DNA of 64,000 nucleotides, taken from positions 5,580,001-5,644,000 of the forward strand of contig JAKZAN010000005.1 in assembly GCA_023053545.1 (NCBI GenBank). The letters run 5' to 3'. Of this stretch, positions 1 to 13,378 are shown in pieces. Numbering within the stretch: the stretch's first letter is position 1; each line of letters starts with the position of its first letter. The notes below the pieces were generated by a model, which had not been told where the DNA came from, did not search any database, and saw only the letters and a program-made list of their open reading frames with translations. Source of the DNA: Lepidurus packardi (taxonomy: Eukaryota > Arthropoda > Branchiopoda > Notostraca > Triopsidae). A program made the position numbers and the translations under genes.

Positions 1-263
1 ACTGAAGAATCTCTTCTTTTTCCGTTTCGATAAAAGGCTCGCATCTACGCTCCTTTTATTTCACTCCATCAGTCAATAATCCTCTTAGAAAAATACAGAA
101 ACGAAACCTAAAAATAACTCTCTAAAGAAAAACGATTACATTTTTTTAAGCAAACCTTGGAGTACATTGTCTGATTCTTGTTGCTGTACATAAAAGTACA
201 CATACACGTACACAACATACATATTTTCCAGTCAGTGGGGCTTCTATTATATTTGGCAATGAA

Positions 264-986
264 TACAGTGGATGCCGGTTATTGTGATAGCATTGCCAAG
301 TGACTATTGATTCTATGAAGATTCTAATAACCTAAAATAGGAAATATTTACCTTTTGACACTTCCCACACGTTTCCTTTTTCTAGATTCACTGTATCCAC
401 TATTGTTTATTTCGTAACGATTTTTCAACATGTTTGATAGATGTGACTGAGGAATTCCTAACTTAACTTCTCTTTATGATAAACCTTTTAAATTTAACTT
501 GTCATAAGTTTCAATGATCCGCAACTTCTCGTTTACATTTAAATCAACTCTTTTCTTGTTTGTCGCCATGCTTATATAACCACACGTCTAAAACACAACA
601 AACGTTGCGCCTTTGAAGCCTACTTCTACGCTTAAGGGTTTTCAACACGATATCCCTTTTAATGTTCCCAGTCAATTAAAAGAACTGAGGTCACTCAATT
701 GAATAACCTGCTCATTTAATTAACTGGGGAGTTCAGAAGGCGACCAAACGACGTAAAAGCAACGTCATTGATCAATATGCAAAAGTCCATGTAGCAATCA
801 CTATTGTAGTTTAGTTACTGTTCATGTGAAGATTCTTTTCAAATTGATTCTAATATCCGAAAGTGTGATTCTAATAACCGATTAAAATTACGATTCTATA
901 ATTTTGAATCGGTCCTTTAAAATGTGGTTCCATAAAGCGGCTGATTCTAATAACCACAGTGATCACGATAAGCGGCATCGACTGTA
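264..986 (-). mobile_element. decayed pogo/Tigger-like DNA transposon, internally deleted
   Basis: Both ends carry imperfect terminal inverted repeats of about 25 bp (left 264-288, right 962-986). Read inwards, both begin TACAGT-GATGCCG-TTAT-GTGAT with only about three differences, and each is flanked by TA, the target site of Tc1/mariner/pogo elements. On the minus strand an ATG at 569 opens a frame of about 73 codons with the look of a CENP-B/Tigger N-terminal helix-turn-helix: a basic start, then NEKLRIIETY, then GIPQSHLSNMLKN, then an RKRKR stretch. A TAA at codon 32 (474-476) breaks it and no DDE catalytic domain follows, so the copy is a dead non-autonomous derivative. Family assignment rests on the TIR and HTH character, not on a database match. 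A related copy lies at 45874-46501. Confidence 0.75.
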
Positions 987-3900
987 GTTGGGTTTCGGAA
1001 AGAAGCACTAACTTTTTAATAAATTGTATAAATGGAACCAAAGTTGAACCAAACAGCGAACTTGACATAAGAAGACAAACTAAATCCCCACCTTTGACGG
1101 TTGTTTTTGCTCCAAAGCAATGAGACTAAAACCGTCTCACAAAAACTAATAATAAAGTACCTCAGGGAAAGGGAGCGAAAAGGATATATGTCCTTCGAGA
1201 ATCATGGAATTGACGATATATAGAATAGCCATTTCCACTAGCGCTTGAATGCGTCTACGTCCAAAGTCCCGGGCTTTTCCATGGCCCATGAATGGTCATC
1301 CATTACATCAGTCTTTTACACGTTCCCACCACCCAACCAAGCTCTTCCTTTTTCGGGATCTCTTAAACTCGACCTTCTAACCCCTTCTCAAACCCCTGCT
1401 CCCCTACCCCCTGTCCTGTTCGCTCTTATGCTCCCCGACCAATATCACGGACGGCGCTCTCTTCTCTTTCGGATCTAGCGTCTAATCACGATGTGACAAC
1501 TTGCTCGTTTCCTATCTCACAGACAGACAGAGCAGATTGCTCTGCAAAGCTTTTACGGTGGACTATATAATCATCTGAGATGCTGGCAAACAGACGACCT
1601 AACGATCACCCAGATTACGTATACCAAAAACTGTGGGACGGGACCCAAATCTAACGAGAATGCAAATACACACTTGAGAAAACCCTTAAACGAGAAGGAG
1701 CAAGCATAAGACCTTCCAAGTTTGAGAAAAACTTGCCAGAATAAGAATAAAATAACCTCCTTTTTACAATTCTGCCGGCCGTGGTAGGCATAGCAATGGA
1801 CACAAGGGGCAGTGAGCGATGGGCCAGTAGAGATATATGTTTCAGATCTCCAAAGCCATATAAAGAACCACAATTTCGTTTCAGACCGCCCAGGAGCTAG
1901 TGGCGGATAAAATTCTGGAAGAACGGGCTTCGCATTACTCCTACACACATCACAAGGGGATTATAAAAAGCAAGGAAGAGCTCCACCGAAAAAATACATG
2001 TAAAAAATGAGAAAGGCAGACATTTTCTTTGAAGCTTTCCAGCGAAGAAAAAACGACGAGAATATAAGGTGCAAGCGGATCAGCAGCTTTAACGCAAACA
2101 ATTAGTGCGGCTCGGGGTAAATACAAACCCCTCCCTTTCCGAAAGTTTTTGGCTTTCGCAACAGCTTTCAGGCAGCCATTTCTATCAAACCTAAAGCTGA
2201 GGGGCGTTTAAGTGAAGAGGATAGCAGCCAAAAGGGGGGAAATAGATGCCCATCACTCTCTCATTCTCTGTAGATGTATATATATATATATCTTAACTTC
2301 CAACCTTGTTTACCACCATAACAGTCTAAAGTTTAAAAGGGGAACCGGGAGAAGAGGAAGCCAGAAAGCCCCGTGGAGAAGACTTGTCTATGGTGGTGGT
2401 ACTTTATCCTGCCAGGGACGAAATGCTGCAAGTTTCTCTCGAGCTTCCGTGAAGTGGCGGAAGATTTGCCCTCCGGGGCTGATGCTGATGGCTCGTGGGG
2501 GGAAGGAGGGGAAGCTGACGTTAGCTATACGAGTGTCATAAAAGCGTCAAGGCTCGACACTATACACACCAACTTTTCACAGCCTGTCAAATATATCGCT
2601 GGTGTTTCCGTGCTCTTGACTTTTGGGGCTGTAAACATGCGGATAAATACCCCCTTTCTGCGTTTTAATATTGTTGTTTTGGAGAAGTTGGAAAAAGGGA
2701 GTACATACGTATCCGTAGCGCGGTTGGGCACGGAGAAGCAGTGGCAGCGCTGCCACATTTCTGCTCAGATTTGTGGGCTACACTGCTCACTGGAGTATAA
2801 GGGCAAGCTAAAGACGGCAGTCATTTGCATGACAAGCAGATGCAAATGACACCGCACATTTTTCGTCGTAGAAGAAATCAGGCAAAAGGTTTAAAAGAAG
2901 AAGAAGAAGATTTCGGTGAGGTGGGGCCAATTTGCATACTTATTGCTCCCTCCCCAGCTTGTCGATGATGTATAGAAAAAAACCGGTCTCATGCCAATGA
3001 ATTCAAAGCATCTGCGGATTTGGCATCGAGCACAGAAATCGTCCGAAAGAATCTCTACAGAATCTGCAGACTATCCGGAAAAATTGCCTCTTGGTGCTAG
3101 ACCAAGGAATGCACAGACAATGGTCAGTGATTTGGACCGTTTCAATCCCGAAACAAGGTCTTTTATGCGACGAAATACACAAAGCTTTTAGACCTTCAGA
3201 TCGATTATCTTACTTTAAAGAAAAGGAAGGGTGAATTTTCAAGGATGAATTTTCTTTTACTATCTATTATATATTATCAGAGGTTAATATTATTTCTACC
3301 GGTTATAGAAAACCAAGAAATGTGGAAGTTCTGTCAAAAACCTATCTTTCTCTCTTTACTTTACACCGTAAAAAGATTAAAAATCTCCAAGAAAAGAAAA
3401 AGAGAAAAGGGAAAAAAGTTTCCAAGAAGCCGGAGCATGTGAATGAATTCCACGATGTTAAAAATCTAAAAGCTTTTAAAAGCCTTACTTTAATATTTCA
3501 AAGGTCGAAAGAAAATTCTGCAAAAAATATGAATAGGGGAGTTTTGGCGCAAATTCTTCTATACATGCCATACACCACGATGCGGCTTTCAGAAAGTTTA
3601 CGTTATCAAGCCTTGCCTGATATCTGGCATCTGCCGGGTTGCATGAGAATTTCTGGGAAGCCAAGCTGCACTTTAGTTGTTTCCAGTGCCTCAAACGGCA
3701 GTAGCTTTACTGCTCACTGAAAGAAATAGTATTATTTGGGGCTCCTAAGTTGCCCCAACTTAACTTGATTCTGTCATGGTCAACAACCTTGCAGCAATCA
3801 TCAACACAATGTCTTGAATGGTCACAAAAGTTTCCCTAGATACAGGTTATCAGCAGACAGTGGCAAACACATACATGAGCAGCTTCCCAAGTCCATGGAA

Positions 3901-4475
3901 AGAAATGTGTTTACAGTTACGGTACCGAGTTGGTTGCCATGCTCCAAAACTTTTTCGCTCACGAAGCAGCAAGCGACTTTAGATCCTTTGCCAAGGCAAT
4001 AACCGAAAAAACAAAAAAGTCCTCAATGAAAAAGGAATTTTTCTTTATTTGGTCCTTTTTTTCATCCACACCTTAGTGTGCTTCACATCTCAGCGAAACC
4101 GTATTTGGGTTTTATGTAAGAATAGCAAAATACTTGTGGACTACATAATGAATTGCAAAAGCTTACGGTTTGGTAAAACATTTCGACTTGAAAAGAAAAC
4201 ATTAGCAACCCAGCAACCTGCACCGACGTATTCTTAAAGGCAGTAAAAAGCCGCCATTTATGCAAATAGGAATTGCAGAAGCTTATAATGCTGCGGCACA
4301 GTTTTTATGTACATTACGGGACAGCCAGTGCAGTCTGAGAAGCCAAAAAGCTGTGTTCTACCGAAGCCAAAACGGCTAGTTTAACGCTACCATACATTTA
4401 AGACCCCTGTGTACTGCAACCCCTTAGGGCGCTACAGCACGGCAAAAAGGGATTCAAAAATTCTCATTCTCAACG

Positions 4476-4496
4476 CAATATAATCAAATTATATTG
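4476..4496. repeat. short AT-rich palindrome
   Basis: Two perfect 9-bp arms (CAATATAAT and ATTATATTG) are separated by CAA. It may be a protein-binding dyad or chance in AT-rich DNA; nothing nearby gives it a role. Confidence 0.5.
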
Positions 4497-7400
4497 TGAC
4501 AGTAATGCAAAGGATTTATAAATCCATTGCATAACGGAGGTCAACTTTAATGCCCTTTTTCCATGTGTTGCGTAGTATTCCAAGTTTTGAAAATCTTAAA
4601 TAAATCATACATCAAGATGAAAAATCCGTAGTACACTAGACTGTCTTACGAAGATGTTTTTAAAAATTAACATTTGAATTATCTCTTTGTTTTTGATAAT
4701 TTTAAGTGTCTGTTTATGAAATTACGATAGCAAATTGCATACAGCATAGGATATAGGGGTCTGTCAGTGCCATCTTGTGACGAAAAATGATCAACTACTT
4801 GCTGTATATACGGTGGCCATGAAGCCCAATATATTAAAAGCAAAACATATAACAAAAATAGTCCTGAAAATTTACTTCAGCTTTATATTTCAATATCTTG
4901 TTTCTTCGCTAGTTCCCAGGACAACCAGATTTCATTGTTAATTAAATCAGCGTAACGAAAACAAAGGTAAAAATTTAATCAAAATGACTCACGTATGGAT
5001 TTACTAGAAAGAAATCTGTCGATGCAACTGGAGAACTCTTCGCTAATGAGTTAAACTTGCTCTCGTCGTCACTTTATATTTAAACAGGCTAATACAAGTT
5101 CGGTTAAAAGGCAATACGATTTTTAAGGAGCGTACCGTGCATTCTTTCTTTGTAACTAGGAATCTATTGAAACTTCTTAAAATTAGGAAAATTCTAAAAA
5201 AACATCTAAAATATTATAAGAAGCAAAGTGAATCCATCTTGCTAAATGCTGCCATGAAATGAGGGACCGATAGACATTTTTTTATGAACCTGCGAAGGGG
5301 TAGGGGGAGAAGAAAAAACGACACTGGACATGTCTATAATTCTAAAGGGACCCATCGAAGAGTAATGTAGACCCGATTCACATTGTCAGAGCCATTAGTA
5401 GGGAGATAAGCCAAGCGCTGTGGTCGAGTCTATTTTACTGGACGTTTATTAATCCCAGGACTATGTTAGTGTGGGGGGGGGGAGGTTCGTTCTTTTTTAC
5501 CTATACTGTCATCCTTTGGCCCGAGAAAAAGCGAGAAAAAAACTCGCATGCATATATATGCTTTATAGGAAACAGCTCACGGATTCCATGATAAATCTCA
5601 CAGCTTAGCTATTTTCAGCGACAATGACCATGACAACATCCTAAAGCTCGGCGCTGTCGTGATACCAGACCATTTAGGCATTCGACATACGATATTTTCT
5701 TCTCCTTTCACTCACTTGAACGCTTATGAACCAGATTTCCTTCCAAAATACAAATGGAGTAAAAAAAAAAAACACTAGTTTATCACTGACATACAGCTCT
5801 GTGATTCCCGATCGGTTACTGTTCTGAGGACTAAAGTTTCCACGCGTTTCCTGTTGTCAGAAGTACTTCCTTGACGACGCAGCAATGTCTAATAATGTGA
5901 CGCAGATGTGCTTCTTTACAACGAATAACTTAGTCTAAAAAATCAGGGTAGACAACAGACAAGCCAGTATCTGCTTAATTGGGCTGAAAAAACGAAGGTA
6001 AAAAAATAAAGATAAAATCTTGAAAAGTGAAGGGGACTGCTGAGGCTCGGGAAAATGTGAAAAGAAATCTCAGTCAAGACCGCTGTAGCGTGCCTTAGAT
6101 ATTAAGATTGGCTGTCATCAAATAAGAGGAAGATAAATTAATTCTACACGTGGAAGCTTCGGGATAGTTGATACATAGTGATATCCAACGGGCGAAAGGC
6201 TGAAGGGCGCGATATAATACGAAGAGACCACCTGGCGTGTGGGGTTGTTGACAAGTGGCACCCGCTAAAGCATGCTGAGAGAATTACTGAACTCGCAAGG
6301 ATTAGACTTGAACAGAAAAACACGACACAAACTTACCAAGTTCCTACTAGGTCCCTTATCAAAGTCCGTGTGCGGAATCTTCTGCTAATGATATTAGAGT
6401 CATCAACAGGAGAAATTCCTGGTTAATTTAGGGCTGTGAAAGAAATACCAACGAAAGCAAGGCAAGCCAGAGCCAGCAGCGCTGTTAGAAAAAACCTTAA
6501 AAGAAAAAAGAGGAAACTTACTTACACCCGTCACGTGAGGCTTTAAAATTGGCAAAGTTGCACCGACAAGACGTACACTATAAAAGGAGGCGCACACGGT
6601 CAGTCTAATAGCATTACTCTAGCCAATTCTCTACACCCCCCGTCCTCCTCTATTTCTTCCTTGTAAAGGCAGACAGTACTGTGAAGGGATATTAGAGTGC
6701 TTGGCCAGTCTCTGTCGCTGTAAGACGGACGGGCGATTAAATAACTCAGCGACATCCAAGCTGGTATAGCGCTGAAAGTGAGAAGCCTAACGCAACTAGA
6801 ATGTTAATCTTTTCGCCTTACACACAGGGTTATTTCTTTATAAGCTATTTTATTTCAATATGCACGTAAATTCTGCACGCCCTGACTCCCAATTCTGACT
6901 CGGATCTAGTAAAAAGAAAAAAAAGACCCCCCTCCAAAAAAAAAAAGAAAGAAATGGAGTTAAACCCAATAATCCTTGCTATTCGGAATTCTCTTGAGTT
7001 TTCACTAGAATTTTATCCCATGAAACTATAATAGGATTTTTGCTTTTCACATAGCTGAGAGAAACTTGAAAACATTCAAATGCAATTTCTGCAATAAAAA
7101 CTGGTGTAGATAGTGGAAAATAGAGTAAAGGAAGGGGAGAAGACGGAGAGAAAGAGAGAGAGAGAGTAAAAAAGAGTTTGAAAAGATAACTAGACGTATG
7201 TTTCAAGATAAACTACAGATCGCTAGAACTATCCAGTACAAGGTATTCTCTTTGTCGTTTACAGTCGCGGCGTGAAGATGTACGTTGTAATTATGCTACT
7301 AATTAATCGGAGCTAGAATAAGGGCCACGGGATACGTCGCGTCGCACATACGTATGCATGCAACATAAGAAGTATAATTAAATCAATAACTCTATGAAGC

Positions 7401-8089
7401 CCACAAAAAAGAAAAGTGAAAAAAGGTTTGCCACGTCGACAGCGGAGAAAACTCCGGAATTTCGCTTCCAATATTGATCCCTTAGCATCCATAACCACCT
7501 GCGTGCTTTGGCTATAAAAACCGCCACAACCAGATAGGTTCGCGACAGATTGTAGTGAGATGCTGACGCGCGAGGAACGAACGAGATAACTTTATGCGCT
7601 TTGTACGTCATAAGAACCCAGGGTCGCACTACCAGGCAGAAATGGCATGAAAATAAAAAGAAATGCTGAGTCGTATGGCTTGGCTTACACATAGATATAA
7701 CAGCCAATGGGACTCGGACTAACATTGCCTCCGCACACACATACACACAAGGACAAATAATCTCAAAAGAGCATTTATTCTCTCCAGCCAACAATTAAAG
7801 TGACGGTTGGGAAAACGCAATTTCTGCTACTAAAATAAACTCTGCCGCTTAGTATGTCGCACCCAAGCCCAACCTTCTAAGCCATTAAATCCAGCAACAC
7901 GCCCACTTCGGCCCTTTCCTTCTCCGCGTTACTTCTGCAGTATTACCATAGCTGCACTTTAATTTGCTACTCTTACCTCCACATCCAACACAAATCTAAT
8001 CCTAGTCGGATTAATGTACGTTCATGGGTCTTATAAAGTCAGTCTTTTATAGCTTCGGAAGAAATTGTTTATGCGTTCACCCTATCACT

Positions 8090-8106
8090 ACACACACACA
8101 CACACA
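8090..8106. repeat. AC dinucleotide microsatellite
   Basis: About eight AC units lie in otherwise non-repetitive sequence. No gene is associated with it. Confidence 0.9.
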
Positions 8107-8710
8107 GCGCTACTTTTCGTATCCTTTCGCAGTGGGTGTGGCTTTCCTAATGGGGACGCTCGCAAAACTTCCGAGACTGTGCTTTTACTATGTTGTCGCG
8201 TGCGGTTCTTGCTTTTTCGTGTAAGAGGGTGGGGTAGGGATCGCCTTTCTTTTCTTTAAAATAAAAAAAGGGGGAAAGAGAGAGAGAGAAAGAAAGAAAC
8301 ACAAAAGGGTCAAGATAAAATTCTCCAGTATTAGTCCCAAGAAAGTGCTCTCCGCCCCTGCAGCTCAGCAGCGCTAACGGAAGAGATTTGGTCGGCCGAG
8401 GAAAACCCCCCAAACGCACAGCAAAGTTCTAAGGTCTAGAGGCGGGAAAACGCAATGGGGTAAAAGACCCCAACAGCTTGTCCTAACGAGATGGGGTCCA
8501 CTCACGGGCAAAACAGTATATAAGACGGAATTCTCATTGCTGTGTTGGTGTGGGTTCTTTCTTCTCTCTTTCTCTTGTCTGTTTGTATGGGCCTACAGTC
8601 GTATCTTCAACTTGAATCTTTCTTCCCATTCCGCTTTTAACCACTATTTCCTTCCGTCAAATGCTCAATAACGTGTCCTAAAAACCTCGAGCGCAACAAT
8701 AGCAGTACTC

Positions 8711-9245
8711 TCTCGTGATACTCTTACTACTTGCAATTTTGTTGGGATATATCTGCGCAGCTTCCTTTAGGTAGTATATTGTCATTCCTCTTAAGTATTT
8801 TCAATCTCCTCTAAAACTATATCGACCTAAGAGTTTAGAAGCATGTTTCTACACTTCAATGAAAATTCTCAAACTTGGCAGAAAAGCATCTTGGTAAACT
8901 ACAACTCGAAAAGGAGATCAACTTTCAAGGCGAAATATTCGAGCAGAAATACCTAAGATATTTGAAACAATAAGAGTATTTTCTCGTGATACTGTCATTA
9001 CTTGCAATGTTCTTATGGGTTGGATTCGCGCAGCTTCCTTCTGGGGTAGTATATTGTCATTCATCTGGACTATTTTCAATCTCCTCTAAAGCTATATCGA
9101 CCTAAGAGTTTAAAAACCTGTTTCCCTATTTCAGTGAAAATTCTCGAACTTGGTAGAAAAGCGTCTTGGGAATCTAGAATTCGGAAAGGAGCTCAACTTT
9201 GAAGGCGAAATATTCGAGCAGAAATACCTAAGATATTTGAAACAA
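8711..9245. repeat. tandem duplication, two units of about 260 bp (period 271)
   Basis: Unit 1 (8711-8970) and unit 2 (8982-9245) align from end to end. Both start TCTCGTGATACT, share TAGTATATTGTCATTC and TATATCGACCTAAGAGTTTA, and end with the same GAGCAGAAATACCTAAG block followed by ATATTTGAAACAA. Differences are mostly scattered substitutions and a few one-base indels, indicating an old local duplication. Neither unit has a long open frame, and I see no terminal inverted repeats or target duplication, so the origin (satellite seed, decayed element or segmental duplication) is undecided. Confidence 0.9.
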
Positions 9246-12200
9246 AAAATCAAAATTGTGTTAAGATGAGACCCGTATTCATGTGTTTTAGAACGTTTGA
9301 TTTTATTTCAATCAGTGGTAAAGTTAAACCCGCGATACATTTTTGTTACCCTAGGTCACCCTTAGCAAATCTTCCGAGCCATTTCTACCTCTTTTGTCTC
9401 AACGACACTATCCTTCCCATTAAGTAAACGCCTGGTCTTCCTCGCAGCCAAGAACAATGTCCTCGACCGAGGAAAAAAATTTTTTGTGGACTTCTCTTCC
9501 TTTGTGTGTTGTGTATGTGTATTTTATATGTAGTCACAAGACAACCAGTGATTCGTGTACTTAATGGACACATGAAACGCTTGGTACGGAAAAGATTAGT
9601 CGCAGTCATTGTCACCCCTGCGTGTGTTGCGTGTCCAGCCTAACATAGGGTCACCGTCACGCTCTTCTTCCCACATTTCTGTACCCTACGCTTTGAACAG
9701 CCCCAGCCTAAATAGTTCCTGTCTCTTTCCCCCAGAAGGACCATCTATTTCCTGAAGAGGTTGATGATCACTTCCCCACTATTGCTGTAGAAAGATTTTG
9801 AAAAGAAGGAAACAGAAGGTGCGCAGCAATTAGAGACGAAGTATAAGAGAACGGAAACTAAACTCAAGAAATCCAATATATCTGTAAGTCAACTCTTGGA
9901 GCCTTGAGATTTAACCCTCCTTAATATATAGAGAACACGAAACGAATTACCAGTTCTCTTCAAAGAAAAAAAACGAGTCATTTCTATCTCTCTCTCTTTG
10001 GCTCGTCTTTCTTTTCTTAAGAGTTCGTGAGCAATGTAAGCGAGCAAGAAACCTCATAATAAGAAGAAATAGAGGAGGCGCACTCATAACTATAGCAAGA
10101 TCCTCCAACTTTAGCTAAGACGGTTGTTGCTTTCTTTTCCCGGCAAAGTAATACACTTTTCCTCAAACAGACGGACGAGTTCTACGTTTTAAAACCGTCT
10201 ATCTGCGCTTTTATCTAGGTACTCTTGTACTGCCGCAGCATATCAGCGCCTCGCAATCAGACCCATTTAGCAGTAGTTAAGGCCAGAGCTGAAAAGATCC
10301 CAAGTTACATTTACATCAGGGCAACATGACATCCATAATTCTGTTCTCACAGTCCTCAACAGAGTCCTTTTTTTATTTCTGGTGCCTTCATGCTGCACGT
10401 ACTTAGTACCAACAGTAATCCCTCCGGTCCGTCCCTCTCTGCTACCTGTTTTTTTTTTCTCTCTCCAGGGGTTGAAATAATGTCAAATGCTGTTGCTGAG
10501 GTTGATACATGTATAAGCATGAATCCAGCCTTCACCAACGGGTCAAACGTGCCCCCAAAGAGGCAAACAAAGTACTAGTGCCTGGCATCCGCAACGAATT
10601 CGCGATTTGCATATCGACTTTGGTGGTGTTCCGCGTAAGCCTCGAGAACATCAAATAGAACAAACAGTGACAAAATATAAACACTGCAAGTTTCTCCGGA
10701 ACGTAGCCTCATTTCTTGGATTCTCATAATTTACTTCCAACGAGGCACTCAACCCACATTCCATTTTTCAGGTGCCATCTCTTTCTCTTCTTTTCATTTC
10801 TGCTAGTACTATAGTTCCGTTCCCCGCTGCTCCATTAATTTGTCTTGCCTTTCTTTCTTCTCTCCCCTAGTCCTTTTCTTGGAATATTGCAATGTGGCTC
10901 ATAATAGGCCAAGACTCTTTGGGGTTTAGGTTTTTTAAAAATAAAATAAAAAAATAAAGGTCTTGGCGCTTGAGGCTGAACCATTCTTCCGTATAACATC
11001 AGCCATCTTGACAAGTTTTTTTTTATTTTTTCTGCTTAGCTAAGCCCTTTTTCCCTTGATTAATACTTTTTTTTGCCCGAATTCCTTTAGCCCGCTTCAC
11101 GAGAGCCTATATGGCCGTGACTCGAATCAAGCCATGTCTCCAATAAAACTTTCAAGCCGCTTCAGTTGCTGTAAAATGGATTAGCCACTTCTCCGCGAGC
11201 CCAAATGGTTTACAAGCTCATTGTCACTTAAAAATCCTTCTCAGTTAGTCTTGACAAAAGGGAACAAGAAAAACTTCTGTTCGAGGTTTAAGAAATAACC
11301 CTGACCTACGTCCCAGCTTCCATTACCGAAAGAAAATTCAAGCGCCTGCCGCTAACAGCGTGGCAAAAAATGTGAATTCTGCCGATTCTGTTCCCGACCA
11401 CGAAACCCAAAACTGTATTTTATCCCCTTCCATTTTCTTTCCTCCGCAAAATGTACTGAGAAACAAAATAAAAAAAACGATACATGCTCCGCTTTACCAG
11501 AAAAGGAAGGGCATGTACGCTGGCCTTTGGCCTTCTCTTTGTTGCCGATACTTCTGGCGCGAATCTTGTTGTCTTGTCGCTGCTGGAGGGAGAGAGGGAG
11601 GGAGAGTTTCTTATAACTTTCCGCCCCCGAAGAAGTCGGCCGGACTTTACTGATAAATTGTTGCTCTTTATTCGCCGCCTCTTTCTTCCCATTTCAATTT
11701 CAGCAGCAGAGGCCAGAGAGATAAAAATCGAGTCTTGTGAGCTTTTCCGAAGCTCTGTAAGTTGCAAATGGCAGCTTTAAATCGCGCCTCGCAAAAGTTT
11801 GCTTCTTCCTCTTGTCAGCAAACAAACCAAAGAAAGAAATAAAAAAGAAAACTTTTATCCCATTGCTCGCCACATCCAAAACATGTTCGATTTTCGCTGG
11901 CAGACGAAAAGCAGGACACCAACAACACTTGGACAACTCCCAGTACCAACAAGAATTTCCTAATAATTGCAACATTTGGTGCCCATTGACATAGAATTGA
12001 CCATTTCATCGCTAAAACTCCCCCAACGAACAGAATTCCTTGGAGAAACGCGATCCATTCCGTTAACAGAAGTACGGAAGCATATCTGTGGAATTGTAGC
12101 CATGCCTCGAAGGTAAAACGACGTATTTATGGTTCGGTATAAAACACGATTCTGTCTAGCTGTGTGTGCAGTCTTTCAAACAACAAAAAGAGGGAATAGG

Positions 12201-13378
12201 GAGAGCGAGCGAGAGTAAGAGTTAGAGTAAAAAAGGAAGAACGCGAAAGATAAGTTACGAGCCACAAACGCGGCGCATGCCATTCCGCAATTCCAAATAA
12301 TGGCGTATAGCTGTGGCTAGCAGAAACAGATTTTTTTATTACTTGCATTTTTCTTGCATTTTTTTTTTATTCCATTTTCCCAAAGTTATATTCTCTTATG
12401 TCTCCGCCCTGGATACAAGGATGCTCCCAGTCAGAAGCCATTGATATCCACCGCAACTCGAAAAACTGAAATGCAAATATGTTTCTGACCCTTCTTCGGC
12501 TAAGACAGCAACCGGAAACCTTTGTAAATCGCAATTTCTCAAAAATGTTATAGCTCACAATTGCGATGGCTTTTCCTTTTAAAGAATAAATACATAAAAA
12601 TCCCCTCTTCATCTTTTCTCCATTGAAGAAATTCAACGCAATTTTTCCTAGAAAAGTTCATAGAAAAATTCGAAAAAGCGCTCCTGCCGAATCGCCCAAA
12701 TTTAATATACATTGGAAGGCTCTTGTAATCAGGATGCTCACGTCCATCCTTTTCATCTACGATATCTGACCCGCCTTGGCTTGCTGATCCTGAACGTGAC
12801 GTGCAGATTCCCCTGAGGATTCCCCCAATTGGGACGTCAAAATCCCAAAAAACTTGAACCTTGTATGTACTATCTGTGTATAAACCTGTCAACTTTGGCT
12901 CCCGAACCTTCATCTCACCGTCTCAAGGTCCTTTCTGGAGGCAGATATAGTTCTGAATATTTAACCAGCGCATCGCAGTAATAAAAAAGCCCAGACACGA
13001 ATTCCGCGGTTGCACATAAAAAAGAGAAGCCACGAAAGAGGTCGAAAGAGAGAGAGACCAAGCAAAGTACTCTGTGGGCCAGGGTTGGCTTCTTGATTAA
13101 TATGGCCCTGGAGGTGCTGACACTGCAAGAAATTATTCCTGTCCCCTTTTTCGTCCCAGAAAAAGCCTGAAAACCCCCACAGATTTTCGAGAAAGGATTA
13201 AAAATGGTGTCACAAATCCCAAAGTTCCAATTTTCGATCCGCGCCAGTACCGCGAATCGTAGCGTGCATACTAATGCTTCTTCGTGTGTGTCAGGTGTCA
13301 TCTATAGCATATATAAGATCACACGTGCATAATGCAAGATCCGCCCAAGGAGCTGTCAACTCCGAAGTGCCAACTCAC
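9246..13378. other. no recognised genes
   Basis: Several open frames of 60-128 codons occur on both strands, mainly in 11.3-13.3 kb, but none resembles a known family and none shows consistent splice boundaries linking it to a neighbour. Pyrimidine- and purine-rich tracts are frequent (for example GA-rich 11586-11607). I see no RNA gene. Confidence 0.5.

Larger units (their letters stand above)
1..8710. other. intergenic or intronic DNA without recognised genes
   Basis: Apart from the transposon relic at 264-986 I see no coding exon here. The longest open frame (2373-2849, plus, 158 codons) resembles no family I know and has no supporting context. Visible structure is limited to simple sequence: an AAG run at 2894-2910, a G10 run at 5473-5482, a GA-rich tract near 7137-7168, an AC microsatellite at 8090-8106, a GA-rich tract at 8272-8300, and a small AT palindrome at 4476-4496 (9-bp arms, 3-nt centre). 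The stretch could be one very long intron of a minus-strand gene (see the candidate exon at 13379-13532) or a regulatory desert. Confidence 0.5.

Noticed and set aside
1904..1920. 17-base word CGGATAAAATTCTGGAA shared with 43602-43618
   Set aside because: Flanks do not align, so it is probably chance in a 64-kb AT-rich window.
2373..2849. 158-codon open frame, plus strand
   Set aside because: No family resemblance, no splice or promoter context, and composition looks like translated non-coding DNA.
6579..6605. TATAAAAG followed by TCAGTC, resembling a core promoter
   Set aside because: Spacing of about 23 bases is short and no gene follows on the plus strand.
8517..8538. TATATAAG with TCATTG downstream
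   Set aside because: Spacing is too short for a TATA-initiator pair and no downstream gene is recognised.
12548..12913. minus-strand frame containing KFGRFGR, recalling an RF-amide neuropeptide processing site
   Set aside because: There is only a single motif, with no signal peptide or repeated peptides, so a precursor is not supported.
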